Positions 11,188 through 20,579 of a stretch of 63,065 bases of DNA are shown here, piece by piece. The notes beneath the pieces are model-generated. The model had not been told where the DNA came from. It searched no databases and saw only the letters and a program-made list of their open reading frames with translations. Position numbers and translations under genes: made by a program. Source of the stretch: Planoprotostelium fungivorum (Eukaryota; Evosea; Variosea; Cavosteliida; Cavosteliaceae); the NCBI GenBank assembly GCA_003024175.1, contig MDYQ01000167.1, positions 1 to 63,065 on the forward strand, given 5' to 3'. Every line of letters begins with the position of its first letter. Position 1 is the first letter of the stretch.

Positions 11188-12442
11188 CCGGTTTTTACTT
11201 TGTTTGAAAGGAAATTAAAAAAACAGGATGTATATGAAACCAAAAATTTGTCATGGTCAACAACGTCAACTGGAAACAAGATGGCTTTGAAGGAATACAC
11301 TGAGTCCCACGAGGACAGCAAACTCAGAAGGGGAAATGTTGAAGAGGACAATGGCAGGACCGCAAAGAGAAGCAGAACTGATGATACATCTGTACCAGAG
11401 CTACCAAATGAGATTTGGACAGAGATCATCTTATTTTGCACCTCTCTGGACCAATATCTAAAAAAAAACAAGAAATCTCTGTTTGGTTTCCGAAAAATTC
11501 CGAGACATATACGATGGGGTAGAACAACAGAGATGGAAGAATTTTTGGGTTGATCAACACGTCGATGAAGGGTGGTGGCTAAGAGGCAGGAATTATACGC
11601 AACATTTTCTAAATCGCATTTTGGTCTCTTAACACTATAGGATGATGCATTATGCTCTGAAAGTACTCTATGTGCTGTTGGATTGATTTTTTGAAAAGTT
11701 TTTTGGTACTCATGGTGATGATTTTTACAAAAAGCTAAACAGCAGAAGCGATTTAGCTCTAATACTGGGAGTGCTTAAGCGATATCGCTCTGCAGAGGAA
11801 TCAGATGATCCATACACTATGCACTTATGGTCACAGATTGATCCCATAGTTGTTGGTAAAGCTAAAGCGATTTAGCTGAAATGATGAATGCGATTTAGCC
11901 CAATGTTGCGTATAAACCCTGCCTCTTAGCCACCACCCCCCGTCAATGTATTGTCCAGCGGGTTCGTTTTAATATCCATATGGGCTACCATCCTCTTTAC
12001 ATTACAGCAAAAAAAAATCTCTGTCTATGAAATGGATTTATCCACAGAAAACAAAAACAACGACGGAGTGACCAGTTGGTTCACAGAGACCAAAAAACAA
12101 GGTCATCTCAAGCAACTCAGTTACGATTGCAGCGGCAAGATATTGGATGATATAACTAAGCAACGCGCTTATAAGACTGAAATCACTGGATTGAGGAACT
12201 TGGAACATATTATGAGCTTTGAGAGATTGAGAGAAGCCAGCAAGAAAGACAACTCAATTGATCCCATTTTAAAAATTGTGTGGAACGCTCGTAGTACACG
12301 ATATATTGAGGAGATGTACTCCGAGATGGAAGCATACAAGGTTGAAGAAGATCTCTGGTCTCTATCTCAAGAAGATATAGGAGGTCTGGAATTTCCTGTG
12401 AGTGAACTTGTCGTTCATAAGAGAGAACTAACTTCAAATTGA
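11125..12442 (+). pseudogene. F-box-like protein gene, frameshifted and split by a MITE
   Basis: The first part encodes a basic N-terminus and an F-box-like start, ELPNEIWTEIILFC (~11395-11437). The matching second half of an F-box (LCLVSEKFRDIY, QQRWKNFW) continues in another frame after the nine-A run at ~11461-11469, so a one-base indel (real or sequencing error) breaks the frame. The MITE at 11570-11941 then interrupts the coding sequence; the downstream part (VNVLSSGFVLIS... to the stop at 12440-12442) continues in the frame that preceded the MITE if the element and one target copy are ignored. F-box proteins recruit substrates to SCF ubiquitin ligases. The C-terminal half is not recognised. 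Confidence 0.6.
11570..11941. mobile_element. MITE copy 1 (~372 bp)
   Basis: The terminal inverted repeats are about 36 bp: GGTGGTGGCTAAGAGGCAGG... at the left and its complement at the right, followed inward by ATACGCAACATT. The interior is A/T-rich, has no coding capacity and repeats the motif GCGATTTAGC. The flanks GTCGATGA (11561-11568) and GTCAATGT (11942-11949) match at six of eight positions, consistent with a degraded 8-bp target duplication. It is very similar to copy 2 at 16374-16746. Confidence 0.9.
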
Positions 12443-12794
12443 AGGATTATTTCATTCAGTTGTCAAAGCTGGGAGCAGATATCCAGAGGATTGTGGAAAA
12501 TACCCAAGCAAAAAAGGATCTCTTTCACATACTTGCGAGAGTTCATAGATAAATCACCCCTTTCAACTCCCCCCTTCGTCTGTCTCTTCTGTTTTTCTAT
12601 CCCTCCAATAAATCACTCGTCCTGTATCCTGCGGCGTCACGCTCGGTGTGTTCAATTCACAGGCAGTGTATGATGCACCTGTATAATGATGAACCAATGT
12701 AACCTCACCTCGTGTCTGTAGTTTCCTTTGAAATATAGCTATATGTCGCATCAGACTCGCTGGCGGAGGTGAAATTTTTACAAGTTACAGGGTG

Positions 12795-13322
12795 TCACCT
12801 TCCACCCCCCTCCCTACGGTCCCGCATGGGAGAAACGCAAAGAGTCAATGACCAAGGAGGGCAATCCACGTGTATGGTGCCAAACGATGTAGAAAGACCA
12901 AACCTTTTGATGTAGTCGTAAGGATCCCCACGCGTCCCCTTTATGTGATGGTGGTATAGAAGGATGTGTGATGGGACGGGGAGAGAGAGAGTGGGACAAG
13001 AGAACGATCGAATGAAGAGACCCAATATCCGACACGTACGTACGAAACGATGATGGAAATGGGGAAATCTATTGAAGAGAACGAAACTCACCATCTTCTT
13101 GTGAATGTCCTCTCCGATAAATCCGGTTCCGTATCCCTGATTGATGGCGGCAGTCAATGAGTTGAATAATTGATCATCTCTGAACCGATAGACCTGCAGA
13201 TCTTCCGTACCATGCTGAAAACATATGGCGAGGTAATCTCCCATTCGAACTTTGGGGTTTTTGTAGAGATGATGAATCTGACCCACAGATTGACCTGGAT
13301 AAATAGATTCGTGAGGTAACAC
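12795..13322 (-). CDS. Unrecognised protein, probably two exons
   Basis: A first exon (to ~13093) reads ESIYPGQSVGQIHHLYKN, then VRMGDYLAICFQHGTEDLQV and GYGTGFIGEDIHKK; a GTGAG donor follows directly. A second exon probably begins after an AAAG acceptor near 12943 with GDPYDYIKRFGLS. I see no catalytic motif, signal peptide or membrane helix, and the true start could be upstream of 13322. It lies inside the inverted-repeat-bounded insert on the strand opposite to the plus-strand ORFs. It may be a captured host gene piece. No function is assigned. Confidence 0.35.
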   Translation of the reverse strand: MLPHESIYPGQSVGQIHHLYKNPKVRMGDYLAICFQHGTEDLQVYRFRDDQLFNSLTAAINQGYGTGFIGEDIHKKMVSFVLFNRFPHFHHRFVRTCRILGLFIRSFSCPTLSLPVPSHILLYHHHIKGTRGDPYDYIKRFGLSTSFGTIHVDCPPWSLTLCVSPMRDRREGGGR

Positions 13323-13392
13323 CAGATGATGGTGAAAGTACCGGATATGTGATAAGCAGGATCGATCTTTTGATTATTTATTGTAGAATATC

Positions 13393-13901
13393 TCAGAGTA
13401 CGAGAAGGACGGTGACAACCACAATCATACCACTGAACATGATATTGGTGGCCGAATTCAAACTCTGCACGTATCCAGGCAGACTCGTTGAGTTACCACA
13501 CACGAACCTTGTGGAAGTACCGTAATTTGTCTTCACGCAGGCGGACGAAGTACATTTTGTGGAGTTGGAAGTAAGAAGTCCAGGTACTACGAGTATACTG
13601 TAGGCTTTGCCCTGGCATGATGTACCTGGGAAGGATCTCAGAGACGTTCAATTCATATGGAGTGAAATACCCGAAAAGGTCACGGTGAGACCGTCTGAAG
13701 AGCTGTTTCCGGTGTACAGAAAGGAGGCCAGGCATGATATTTCAGTCGAACCAGTGCCTTCAGAATTCTGGTTGCACTGGTTCAAGTTGTTGGAAGCCTG
13801 ATTGGAGGCCTTTCCTGAGCAAGAACTTCCATAGTAGACTGAGGTGGTCACAGCATTAGAACTGCATTGGTTGATGTTTGACGAGCTGATACCTGAGGCA
13901 G
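13393..13901 (-). CDS. Cysteine- and serine-rich surface protein, C-terminal part
   Basis: One GT-AG intron (about 46 nt, near 13630-13676) joins two exons into a Ser/Thr/Asn-rich chain with many cysteines (NINQCSSN, GSSCSGKA, GTSCQGKAYS, TSSACVKTNYG, RFVCGNSTS). The end is a hydrophobic tail, NIMFSGMIVVVTVLLVL, directly before the stop. A short hydrophobic C-terminus without a cytoplasmic tail is typical of GPI-anchor signals; a plain tail anchor is possible. The 5' exon with a signal peptide is not found; it may be lost at the element interior. This looks like a fragment of a host surface protein carried inside the insert. Confidence 0.5.
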
Positions 13902-14208
13902 CTGATGGTCGATCAGTCGATTAGATACGCTAAAAGAAGGATCTCACTCAGCGTTTGGCACTTTTTAAATTAACGCAAACCTGAACAAGACACCATTTGG
14001 TCTCATTCGTACTCTATACCATCCGTTATAAGACTAGGTTCGTGTGGTCATCTCATTGTCATGAGCTCATGATGACCTCATCATCAATTCCGAGAAGCCG
14101 CACCCTAGTGCCCAAATTTTTGAAGCTTTCCTATGAACGCTGGAAGTCGCTCCAGAAGTCTATGAAAAATCATTTCTCTCGCAGATGATATGCTTTTGCG
14201 TGAATTGA

Positions 14209-15034
14209 ATGTGGCAGAAAATAAGGGAGAATGATGAAAACATTCGAAACGAAGCTGTACCGACTGCCCGATTGAAGAATGCTTACGCTTCCATGAATCA
14301 ATATCTCCGTCAGGCTGCATTGATGTGGAAGACTGTACGTCCCAATGAAGAATTCTCGTGGAAGACACTGTTCAATCGATCATTCATCAAGATATGGATA
14401 TGGTTTTGGGACAAACGTGCATCCATGGGAGAGACATCATTTGCCACTCCTCAAAATCGAGTGAAAGGTATTGCAGAGGTAACAACGTCTTCAGTAAACA
14501 CATGAAATCTCAACGCAACAGGTGATCAATAGGTCAATGGCATATCTACCAGAGGATGCAGACCAAGAATACTACAGTACTCAGATTGTTGTATCTCGTG
14601 ATCTCTTGAATGGGGCTCGTAGTATTGCACGTGGAACAGAAGCTGCCAATCGTGCTGCCAATTTGCACAGGGGGATACTAGAACAGAACAAGCAATGGTT
14701 CACACAGACACACTTTTGCCGCATGATACACGAGGCACTGCAGATCTTTCGAAGAGTGACCTACTACCAATCACACGAGGGACATCTGGATCTTCTTGCT
14801 GCTAGAAGATTACAAGATGCTTTGATCATCCTATTGTCTCTCTCTGCAGGTGGCCAACGACCTCAATTTGTCCATCTCTTAGAGTACGATACGATCGATG
14901 GCAACCCAAAGATAGGATTCTTCCTTCGTATGCCCGATGAGAAGATTGTACGAGTGGCTGGAAGTAGAGTACCATTACCGCTATCAATAGCTCGTTTCTG
15001 GGATATTTTGTCAAACATGCAAGACCTGTACTGA
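14209..15034 (+). CDS. Element-encoded protein; possible tyrosine recombinase (hypothesis)
   Basis: Two exons (about 14209-14478 and 14522-15034) join across a 43-nt intron. The second carries the helix-rich stretch ARRLQDALIILLSLSAGGQRP followed by QFVHLLEYDTID and EKIVRVAGSRVPLPLS. A helix followed by GxRPQ and then a beta hairpin with a lysine is how the first catalytic Arg and the Lys of tyrosine recombinases are arranged, for example in Crypton-type or fungal DUF3435 proteins. I do not see a clear HxxR...Tyr end, so this is only a hypothesis. The frame ends in TGA at 15032-15034, overlapping the ATG of the next ORF by one base. An upstream stretch (13997-14188) may be a frameshifted N-terminal piece. 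Confidence 0.4.
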
Positions 15035-15825
15035 TGTCAGAGGATCAACAAGAAGCTTGGTACAGATCGCAGGATCCACATCTCAGTGCCGAGAAGAGAA
15101 AGGTAGCAATCAGACAGATCGATTGCCATCTCTTTTATGATACAAAGGGCAAAGGAGCAGGTGAAAACGAGATGCAAGTAACGTCTCTAAACTGGGATCA
15201 GAGCCAAAATCAGTTGATTGCTGCATCAAGAACTTTGTTTCCACATATGTACCAGAGGCTAAATATGGTACTGGAATGTCCATCCGTAGATGCTTCGCAT
15301 CTTATGTCTTCCTTGGATGGCAAACTGAAACAGGAGAGAGAGTTGAGGTGGGGGACTATTGTAAGCTGATCAATACCTCTGAGAAGATGTGAGAGGATGT
15401 ATTCTAGTATATTTCTGATGATCTTAGGTTCATGGATCATTACAATCGAGAGGCTGGCACTGAAAAGTTAAGGTGAATGTTGCACACTGATTGATCCCTT
15501 GTTTCTTAAAGATTTCAGAGAGACTCAAGATAAACTATCCAAATCTCTCCATCCCACCAGTCACAACAAATCTGTATCCGATATTCTCGGCTTCATACGT
15601 GATATTGACAATGTTATTGATCAAGAGGATGAAAGAAAAGAGTCAGATCAAGAACAGGAGGAGGAAACATATGATCTGTGTGATCTTGAGGAATACCCCA
15701 CTCAATACGAGTGGATTCAGGCCAACCCTTCTCAGAATCGATCCTACAACTACAAGGTGAATCTATCCTCTTTCTGTACATGGGAATACATCTCAGGCAG
15801 TGGATCATATTTATGTGAAGATTGA
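15034..15825 (+). CDS. Downstream ORFs of the insert, probably parts of the same protein
   Basis: ORF 15034-15369 (MSEDQQEAWYRSQDPHL...) starts inside the preceding stop codon. A plausible intron after RELRWGTI leads to a small exon reading ISDDLRFMDHYNREAGTEKL at ~15410-15472. The ORF 15499-15825 is acidic and low in complexity (EDERKESDQEQEEETYDL). The frames do not join cleanly by my splicing, so one or more indels are likely. No domain is recognised; the set is best read as the 3' part of a degenerate element protein. Confidence 0.35.
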
Positions 15826-16020
15826 CATTGATGTGAGACTCAATCCCAAAAGATGCCGCTTGGAGTAGAGATTTGATGGAAAGAAGAATAAAACAATGAA
15901 AATCGGAGGGAAAAAGTCAGTTGAATGCATCGATCTCAAAATAGACTCAGTGATGACGTGGCAGCTGTATGAACCCTAAACTCTAAACCCCGCCACATTC
16001 AGTCGCAATCAAGATGGAGA

Positions 16021-16220
16021 TATTGTTATGACGCTACGTTGTAGAGAAGGAATATCGATGAGAAAAGGAATTGATTTAACGGTCTACAATTGTATTGTGA
16101 AATAAAAAGGGATTGTTCGAAGCCCCTCTGCAAGAAGAGAGGTCTCAGGCAACATCACCAAGTCTAGCATCCGCATCCATCCTTTATCCAAACATCAAGT
16201 GTGAGATAATCCTTTTATAA
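16021..16220 (-). repeat. Right arm of the long terminal inverted repeat
   Basis: Reverse complement of the arm at 10536-10735, ending ATAATCCTTTTATAA. Just inside it, at 15973-15990, is a telomere-like AACCCTAAACTCTAAACC stretch. Confidence 0.85.
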
Positions 16221-16231
16221 CAGATGTGGTC

Positions 16232-17298
16232 ATGCATTACTCAGATGACATCAACCCTGCATCACAAGCCGTAGGTGTATTAGGTGGGTCTGCAGGGATC
16301 AGGGTGAGTGAGAACATTTTCACTGAAGGTTGAAATGAGATCAGATGTGGAACACATTTCCCACTGGCACAACAAGGGTGGTGGCTAAGAGGCAGGAATT
16401 ATACGCAACATTTTCTAAATCGCATTTTGGCCTCTGAACACTATAGGATGATGCATTGTGCTCTGAAAGTACTCTATGTGCTGTTGGATTGATTTTTTGA
16501 AAAGCTTTTTGGTACTCTTGGTGATGATTTTTACAAAAAGCTAAACAGCAGAAGCAATTTAGCTCTGATACTGGGAGTGCTTAAGCGATATTGCTCTGCA
16601 GAGGAATCAGATGATCCATACAATATGCACTTATGGTCACAGATTGATCCCATAGTTGTTGATAAAGCTAAAGCGATTTAGCTGAAATGATGAACGCGAT
16701 TTAGCCCAATGTTGCGTATAAACCCTGCCTCTTAGCCACCACCCCCGGCACAACTTTACTGCCCATCACTAAAGTGGCAGAAGACTGGGATGCAGAGCAG
16801 TTAAGAGCTTTACAAAGTGCAGAGCAATTCATCAAAGATGTTGATGAACATTGGAAGTGGTATCAAACCCCCACTGTCTCAGATAACATTGTCAACTTTT
16901 GGGAATGGAGCACCCATTTTCCAGATCAGCATGAAGATGTGTCATATCAAGTGGGACGTCCTCCTGGAGAGCTATCATCCTGCCCATTGTGGTCTGTGTA
17001 CACCAGTGAGATTGAGCAGAACAATAGGCCCATGTACATTGCCTATGAAGATATAGACAATCAATGGACTTTGGGGAAAATCATCAAGTTTTGCAACTGC
17101 AATGGATACAAGGTTCAACAGATGATCTTTGCAGATCCACAATGGAGGCTCCTCAATTGCTATGAGATAGTATTCCCACAACGAGTCATCCACCAAGATG
17201 TCAAGTTCAAGAGGAATCAGACTGTGAAGAAGAGTTATATGGATGAGATTTCATTGGCTCATTCCATTACACTACCCAACATGTTTACAATTAGTTGA
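16232..17298 (+). pseudogene. Unrecognised gene with a MITE inserted in its second exon
   Basis: A candidate start at 16232 opens an exon ending ...VLGGSAGIR at a GTGAG donor (~16302). The next exon starts MWNTFPTGTT after a GATCAG acceptor (~16346), and is cut by the MITE at 16374-16746. Reading resumes in the same frame as LLPITKVAEDWDAEQL and runs to the stop at 17296-17298, if the MITE and one copy of the 8-bp duplication are ignored. The C-terminal half includes SVYTSEIEQNNRPMYIAYED, IDNQWTLGKIIKF and NCNGYKVQQMIFADPQW, which I cannot assign to a family. As it stands the allele is broken unless the MITE is spliced or lost; splice sites inside its ends would not restore frame. Confidence 0.5.
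16374..16746. mobile_element. MITE copy 2 with exact 8-bp target duplication
   Basis: It is very close to copy 1 in sequence and length, with the same ~36-bp terminal inverted repeats. It is flanked by GGCACAAC at 16366-16373 and 16747-16754, a perfect 8-bp duplication. An 8-bp duplication fits hAT- or P-like transposases acting in trans; the superfamily is not proven. Confidence 0.95.
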
Positions 17299-17326
17299 TA
17301 TTTTTGCATTTGGTGATTTTTATATA

Positions 17327-17845
17327 TTCTTGTTTTTTCTCAATGGTTTGATAGATGTAAATAATCAGGACAATAATTGGGCCAATTACTTATCATTTTA
17401 GATGTTGGGAATTATAGAATAAACGCGCATTCAAAGCGCATCTGAGAACCAAAAGGTTGTTGTGTCTTTGTCTAAAAGAGAGTCTAGTAGTCCACTGGGG
17501 CTTACAATATCAATACAATCTTACACCTGCCCAGCTAGGAGGTCAGGTCAATCAGGTGAAATATGATGTTAAACAATATCCCGCTAAATTGCAAAGTAAA
17601 TTAGCGATATGGCAGACTCAAACAGCAACATTGCACTGCCTCTGGCACCACTGTCTGGATAGCTCCTCACCATCATTACAACCGCAGACTGACCATTTGC
17701 ATCAATCAATGTATAATAAAAAAATCAGTACAATGCAATTTAGGACTGCAATTTAGCTGAATGTTGCGTATAAACCCTGCCTCTTAGCCACCACCCCGTT
17801 TTTTTCTTGCACAGGGTTGAATGTTCTTGTTTTTTCTCAATGGTT
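17327..17845. repeat. 22-bp direct repeat flanking a ~475-bp segment
   Basis: The identical 22-mer beginning TTCTTGTTTTTTCTCAAT occurs at 17327-17348 and 17824-17845. The segment between them ends with a MITE right end (17758-17797) and otherwise has no supported gene. The layout suggests an insertion or tandem duplication of a 3' untranslated region. Confidence 0.6.
17758..17797. mobile_element. Solo right end of the same MITE family
   Basis: The sequence AATGTTGCGTATAAACC then CTGCCTCTTAGCCACCACC matches the right terminal repeat of copies 1 and 2. No matching left end was found nearby; the upstream 17700-17757 sequence only loosely resembles the MITE interior. Confidence 0.8.
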
Positions 17846-18079
17846 CAATAAAGGTATTATGCATTCTCTATCTTATGTCCAATCTCTTCCAGAACCTCAA
17901 ATCAAAGAGTGTCTTCTGACTGATGTTCTTCTCCATCTATTCCTATATCCATATGGCCAGCGCGGCCACAATAGGGACAGCACCTGGAGTGAAAGCCTCT
18001 AGATTGAAGACAAAGATCCGTCACATAGACATTGAATCACCAGATAAATCTCAATGATAACAAACATCTTTGTTCTCTT

Positions 18080-20456
18080 TCATTTCCATATCTTCAACAG
18101 CCCCTCGTCACTGTAAGTGGCCACCATGCTGTTGATGGGATGATGACAGAATCCAATGACGTCCTTCTCGTGTGCCTTCAGAGAGTGCTCCATGTATCGA
18201 TTCAAAGTGTTGAAGCAGTAGAGGTGGCGGTCCTCTGATATGGCAAATAGGTAGTCACCCTTTGGTGAATAGAGACAAGTGATAAAGTCTCGCTCTCCCG
18301 TCATCTTATCGGTCTCATATCGCTCTACAACCTATTGAGATCAGATGATGACAAATTGAATCTTTGTGTTGAGTGATTTGTATTTGTATGATTTTGCCTC
18401 ACCTGTCCCTTCTGATTGAGTACGTAGAGAGTGGGTGAACGATTGCAGACGACGATCTGGTCTTTGTTCTTTGGATTGAGGCACAGAGTGTTCACCGCAA
18501 TGTCTTTGATCTTTTTCTCTCCTTGCTGTGTGACCTTTCCGTCTTTGTGTAGAATGGGTGCAATGGCTGGAGAAAACGTGTCGATGCATTCTGTTGTTTT
18601 TGTGTCCCACACCTATCCCATCTTCAGCGATCAATGAAATAAAATGAAATAAAAATGAAATAAAAGAAGGATTGGTATGTGGTCGATCACCTTGACAGTG
18701 GAATCACTGGAGGCAGAGTAGATTTTTGTGTTGTCAAGAGAGAAGATGCAATCGTTGACGAAACTGCTGTGACCTCGAAAGATCTTGAGAGTCTTTCCAC
18801 TCTTCAGGCCGTGAATCCTACTGACGATGAGGTGACATGAGATGATGTGACGAGATGGATGATGAGATGGATGATGTCATGAAGTGATCGAGTCACGAAA
18901 TGAGCAGGGGGCACCTGATGGTGGCATCAAAAGAACCGCTCAAGAGTTGAGTGTTGTCTTTGGCAAACTGTACGCAAGTAACTCCCTGAGAATGAGCTTG
19001 CTCGAATTTGACCAGGCACTTTCCAGTAGAAATCTGCCAGACCTGACTATCTTTAACAAACAATCCATGTTCAAATCGTTCAGGTCACTCACTTTGATCT
19101 TACCATCTTGACTCCCCGAAGCCAGATTAACACTATCTGAAGTGAAAGCCAGACACAGGATGGCATCGTCGTGCATCATGAACTGATCTTGTGCTTGGTA
19201 TTTGAGGACATCCTTCACTAATTTTCCAGTAACCCAGTTCCAGACTTCTACGAAACCGTCGACCGAGCCTGCAGCTATCAGCCGGACTCTTCGTGTGAGT
19301 TTTATCACCAGTGACAAGATAGTTTCCATCGGGTGAGAATCTGGCCACTTCAGGATGTGACTTGTCGCCAAACTGGATGTCGTCAGCGTTCTACGTCGTC
19401 ATCACGACATCATGATCGTTCATCACGGTCTCATATCATGACATCGTACGTTGATACGCGATTGTGATGATCATCACTGCAATTTTGATCATCTCACCTT
19501 GATTGTCTTGTCCAACAGACTTGGCCATGTCTCGTTCTCGATGGCCTTGGCCGGCTTGATGCCTCTGAACAGATCGAAACGACCACCGGAGGGTAAAGAT
19601 CCTTGTGATTGCTGGTACTTGAGAGATTGACTCAAGACGGTCATCAGTCTGCCCGGAGGAACAACGACGATCTGTGATGTGTGAGGTGGTGAGAGATATG
19701 AACGGATGGATCAGATATTGGTGTATCGTTTCTTACAATTCATGATCTTTGTCATGAATGCGACGATCTTGTGATGATTTCTGATCACGAACGACATGAT
19801 CTCTTCTCACGATATTTATATTTACGGTGGATGACGAATGAGTGATGGATCATCATCAATCACCTGTTCCTGAAGTGCGTTGGCGATGAGCGCTCTCCTC
19901 TTATCACGATTGACTCCTTCGTAGCCATCGAATGTATCGAAATTTTGTTTCTGAGAGAGTCTCTGCAACCGAAGATATTTCTCGGGCCTCTGAGATCGCA
20001 TGGACGTCATCGGACCCACAGAAGAGAAGGCAGATGTGTTGTCTTCTCCATTGTAACCACCTCCAGACTATAACATCTATCAGTAAATGTCGCAGAGAAC
20101 GTGAACTGCGTGTATGATGATATGATAATCCCAACCTGTCCAGATCGGATGATCATCTTCGCCGTATCTACTTCTCCTGCCTCCAAAAGTTCTAATACGA
20201 TCTGTTCAAAGATGTCTTCCAACAGAGTGGTGGGTAACTTGAGAGAACTGATCGCCTGAATGACTTGATCCCAATTGCCGGTGTTGACGTGATTGATCAG
20301 CGACCCTAGATTGTCTACGATGTTAAGAGGGACCTGACTTTCCTCTTGCATGACTCGAAGTGTCCGAGTCAATCCGTTCTCTTTACAAAACTGAAGCATG
20401 AGACGTATAACGTCTCCTGCGTCGATCTCCACCGTCTCTGAACTCATGTCTTCCAC
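18080..20456 (-). CDS. SMU1: SMU1-like WD40 spliceosome protein
   Basis: The N-terminus ([21 protein letters not shown], then [17 protein letters not shown]) is a LisH motif, followed by a CTLH-like segment ([18 protein letters not shown]) and then WD40 repeats such as [39 protein letters not shown] and [19 protein letters not shown]. Order and wording match human SMU1 along the whole length. SMU1 with RED (IK) acts in spliceosome activation. Two in-frame ATGs (20456 and 20447) are possible starts. About eight introns are present, one of them (~18830-18910) microsatellite-like. The start lies only 123 bp from the divergent J-domain gene, so a shared promoter region is likely. Confidence 0.93.
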
Positions 20457-20579
20457 TCACGTTGCTGTTACGATTCACCAGATGAGATCAGGTGATCTCC
20501 GTTGTAGATGGTGGATAAAAACGCGGGAGAGTTTCGATTTAAACCAGTTGATCATCGTTGATCGTTGCAACACATTGTG

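Larger units (their letters stand above)
10536..16220. mobile_element. 5.7-kb insert bounded by ~200-bp terminal inverted repeats
   Basis: The outer ends both begin TTATAAAAGGATTATC and the two ~200-bp arms are about 90% identical by eye, in opposite orientation. The inside holds an F-box-like reading frame broken by a MITE, minus-strand gene pieces, and a set of plus-strand ORFs (14209-15825) that could be the element's own protein. I could not find a convincing target duplication next to the outer ends, so this may be one composite DNA transposon or two copies of a repeat that happen to face each other. Its low-complexity A/T-rich interior differs from the neighbouring housekeeping DNA. Confidence 0.6.

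Noticed and set aside
10530-16232. Target-site duplication ATGTG for the large insert
   Set aside because: ATGTG adjoins the left end but is three bases away from the right end, so it may be chance.
16374-16746. MITE acting as a spliceable intron (its ends contain GGTGGTGG... and ...CTTAG)
   Set aside because: Using the GT near the left end and the AG near the right end puts the downstream exon out of frame in both copies, so splicing would not rescue the genes.
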